A model generated the notes under the pieces. The model was not told the origin of the DNA. It ran no database searches and saw only the letters and a program-made list of their open reading frames with translations. DNA of 64,000 nucleotides, taken from Bog-756 sp963727075 (lineage in GTDB: Bacteria; Actinomycetota; Acidimicrobiia; Acidimicrobiales; RAAP-2). Shown one piece after another: positions 63,487 to 64,000 of this stretch; position 1 is the stretch's first letter; each line of letters opens with the position of its first letter. The stretch is from contig CAVSET010000006.1 of NCBI GenBank assembly GCA_963727075.1, positions 2,046,001-2,110,000 on the forward strand. The letters are read 5' to 3'. The position numbers and the translations under genes are program-made.

Positions 63487-64000
63487 ATGGACCGCAGGTG
63501 GTGGACGCTCATCGGCGTGTGCACCGGCACGTTCATGCTGCTGCTCGACATCACCGTCGTTAACGTGGCCCTCCCGGACATCCAGCGGTCACTGCACGCC
63601 ACCTTCTCGGACCTGCAATGGGTGGTCGACGCCTATGCCCTGACCCTGGCCGCCTTCCTCCTCACCGCCGGGGTGCTCGGCGACATGTTCGGTCGGCGCG
63701 GCGTCTACGCCGTCGGTGTGACCGTCTTCTCCCTCTCCTCCCTGCTGTGCGGGCTGTCCACCAGCTCGCTCATGCTCAACCTCTGCCGGGGCGTCCAGGG
63801 GGTGGGCGGCGCCATCATGTTCGCCACCTCGCTGGCGCTCATCGCCAATGCCTTCTCCGGGCCCGAGCGGGGCACCGCCTTCGGCGTCTACGGCGCGGTG
63901 GTGGGTGGCGCGGTGGCCGTCGGCCCCCTGGTCGGTGGGGCCATCACCGGCGGGATCGGCTGGCGATGGATCTTCTTCGTCAACCTCCCCATCGGGGTGG
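63487..64000 (+). CDS. MFS transporter, DHA2 (EmrB/QacA) type, cut by window end
   Basis: The first 171 residues are in the window; ATG 63487 is chosen for the G-rich stretch upstream, with ATG 63463 in the same frame as alternative. DHA2 features: FMLLLDITVVNVALPDIQRSL, LQWVVDAYALTLAAFLLTAG, GDMFGRRGVYAVGV (motif A) and VVGGAVAVGPLVGGAI (motif C) followed by GWRWIFFVNLPIG. Fourteen-helix proton-driven drug or metabolite exporters. The rest continues beyond the window. Confidence 0.92.
   Translation, partial: MDRRWWTLIGVCTGTFMLLLDITVVNVALPDIQRSLHATFSDLQWVVDAYALTLAAFLLTAGVLGDMFGRRGVYAVGVTVFSLSSLLCGLSTSSLMLNLCRGVQGVGGAIMFATSLALIANAFSGPERGTAFGVYGAVVGGAVAVGPLVGGAITGGIGWRWIFFVNLPIGV

Overview
The window is high-GC DNA with an actinobacterial gene complement: KstR-like and other TetR regulators, an F420-type LLM oxidoreductase, a LexA-box-controlled dinB, many GTG starts, and several genes whose -10 box lies only 5-8 nt before the start codon, which suggests leaderless mRNAs. 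Together with secreted GYWLVA-repeat proteins this points to an uncultured-type Acidimicrobiia relative; that placement is inference. The sequence carries many single-base indels (about ten or more in bases 1-3551, then isolated ones near 7235, 16125, 33118, 39735, 54640 and 57018). Conserved motifs survive across the breaks, so several 'broken' genes may be sequencing errors.

Layout. 1-3551: two cytochrome P450 genes, a TetR gene and an SDR gene, all but the TetR frame-broken. 3546-3668: an AT-rich stretch without a single C. 3716-5670: SOS-controlled dinB and a nitrobindin-like protein. 5.7-24.5 kb: an accessory region of mainly secreted or membrane proteins (two COG4315 proteins, a phosphodiester glycosidase-like lipoprotein, a GH3 glucosidase, a GGDEF sensor, an AhpD-like protein, an ankyrin protein, a VOC protein and a GH18 protein), with a RelE/Phd toxin-antitoxin pair, an integrase remnant and tRNA-Ala(CGC). 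24.8-30.3 kb: a PIN-TRAM membrane protein, the pntAA-pntAB-pntB transhydrogenase operon and an EAL protein.

30.5-43.5 kb is a steroid C/D-ring (HIP-CoA) degradation block: an SDR gene diverging from echA20-ipdA-ipdB-ipdC, a stand-alone ketosynthase, a PAS-GGDEF-EAL protein, then fadA6 diverging from a pair of acyl-CoA dehydrogenases. The order resembles M. tuberculosis Rv3548c-Rv3556c. 45.4-60.0 kb continues with catabolic genes (SDR, amidohydrolase, a second acyl-CoA dehydrogenase pair, LLM oxidoreductase, D-aminoacylase-like hydrolase, aldehyde dehydrogenase, cyclase) and ends in two divergent TetR genes, one KstR-like. Secreted GYWLVA-repeat proteins are interspersed. 60.2-64 kb: an ABC exporter, an S1P-lyase-like PLP enzyme and the start of a DHA2-type MFS transporter.

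A shared inverted repeat, CTGAC-N5-GTCAG, sits upstream of echA20/SDR, the fadA6/fadE divergence (one mismatch), the amidohydrolase operon, the D-aminoacylase gene, the aldehyde dehydrogenase gene and the non-KstR TetR gene. I read this as a local catabolic regulon, probably governed by that TetR.
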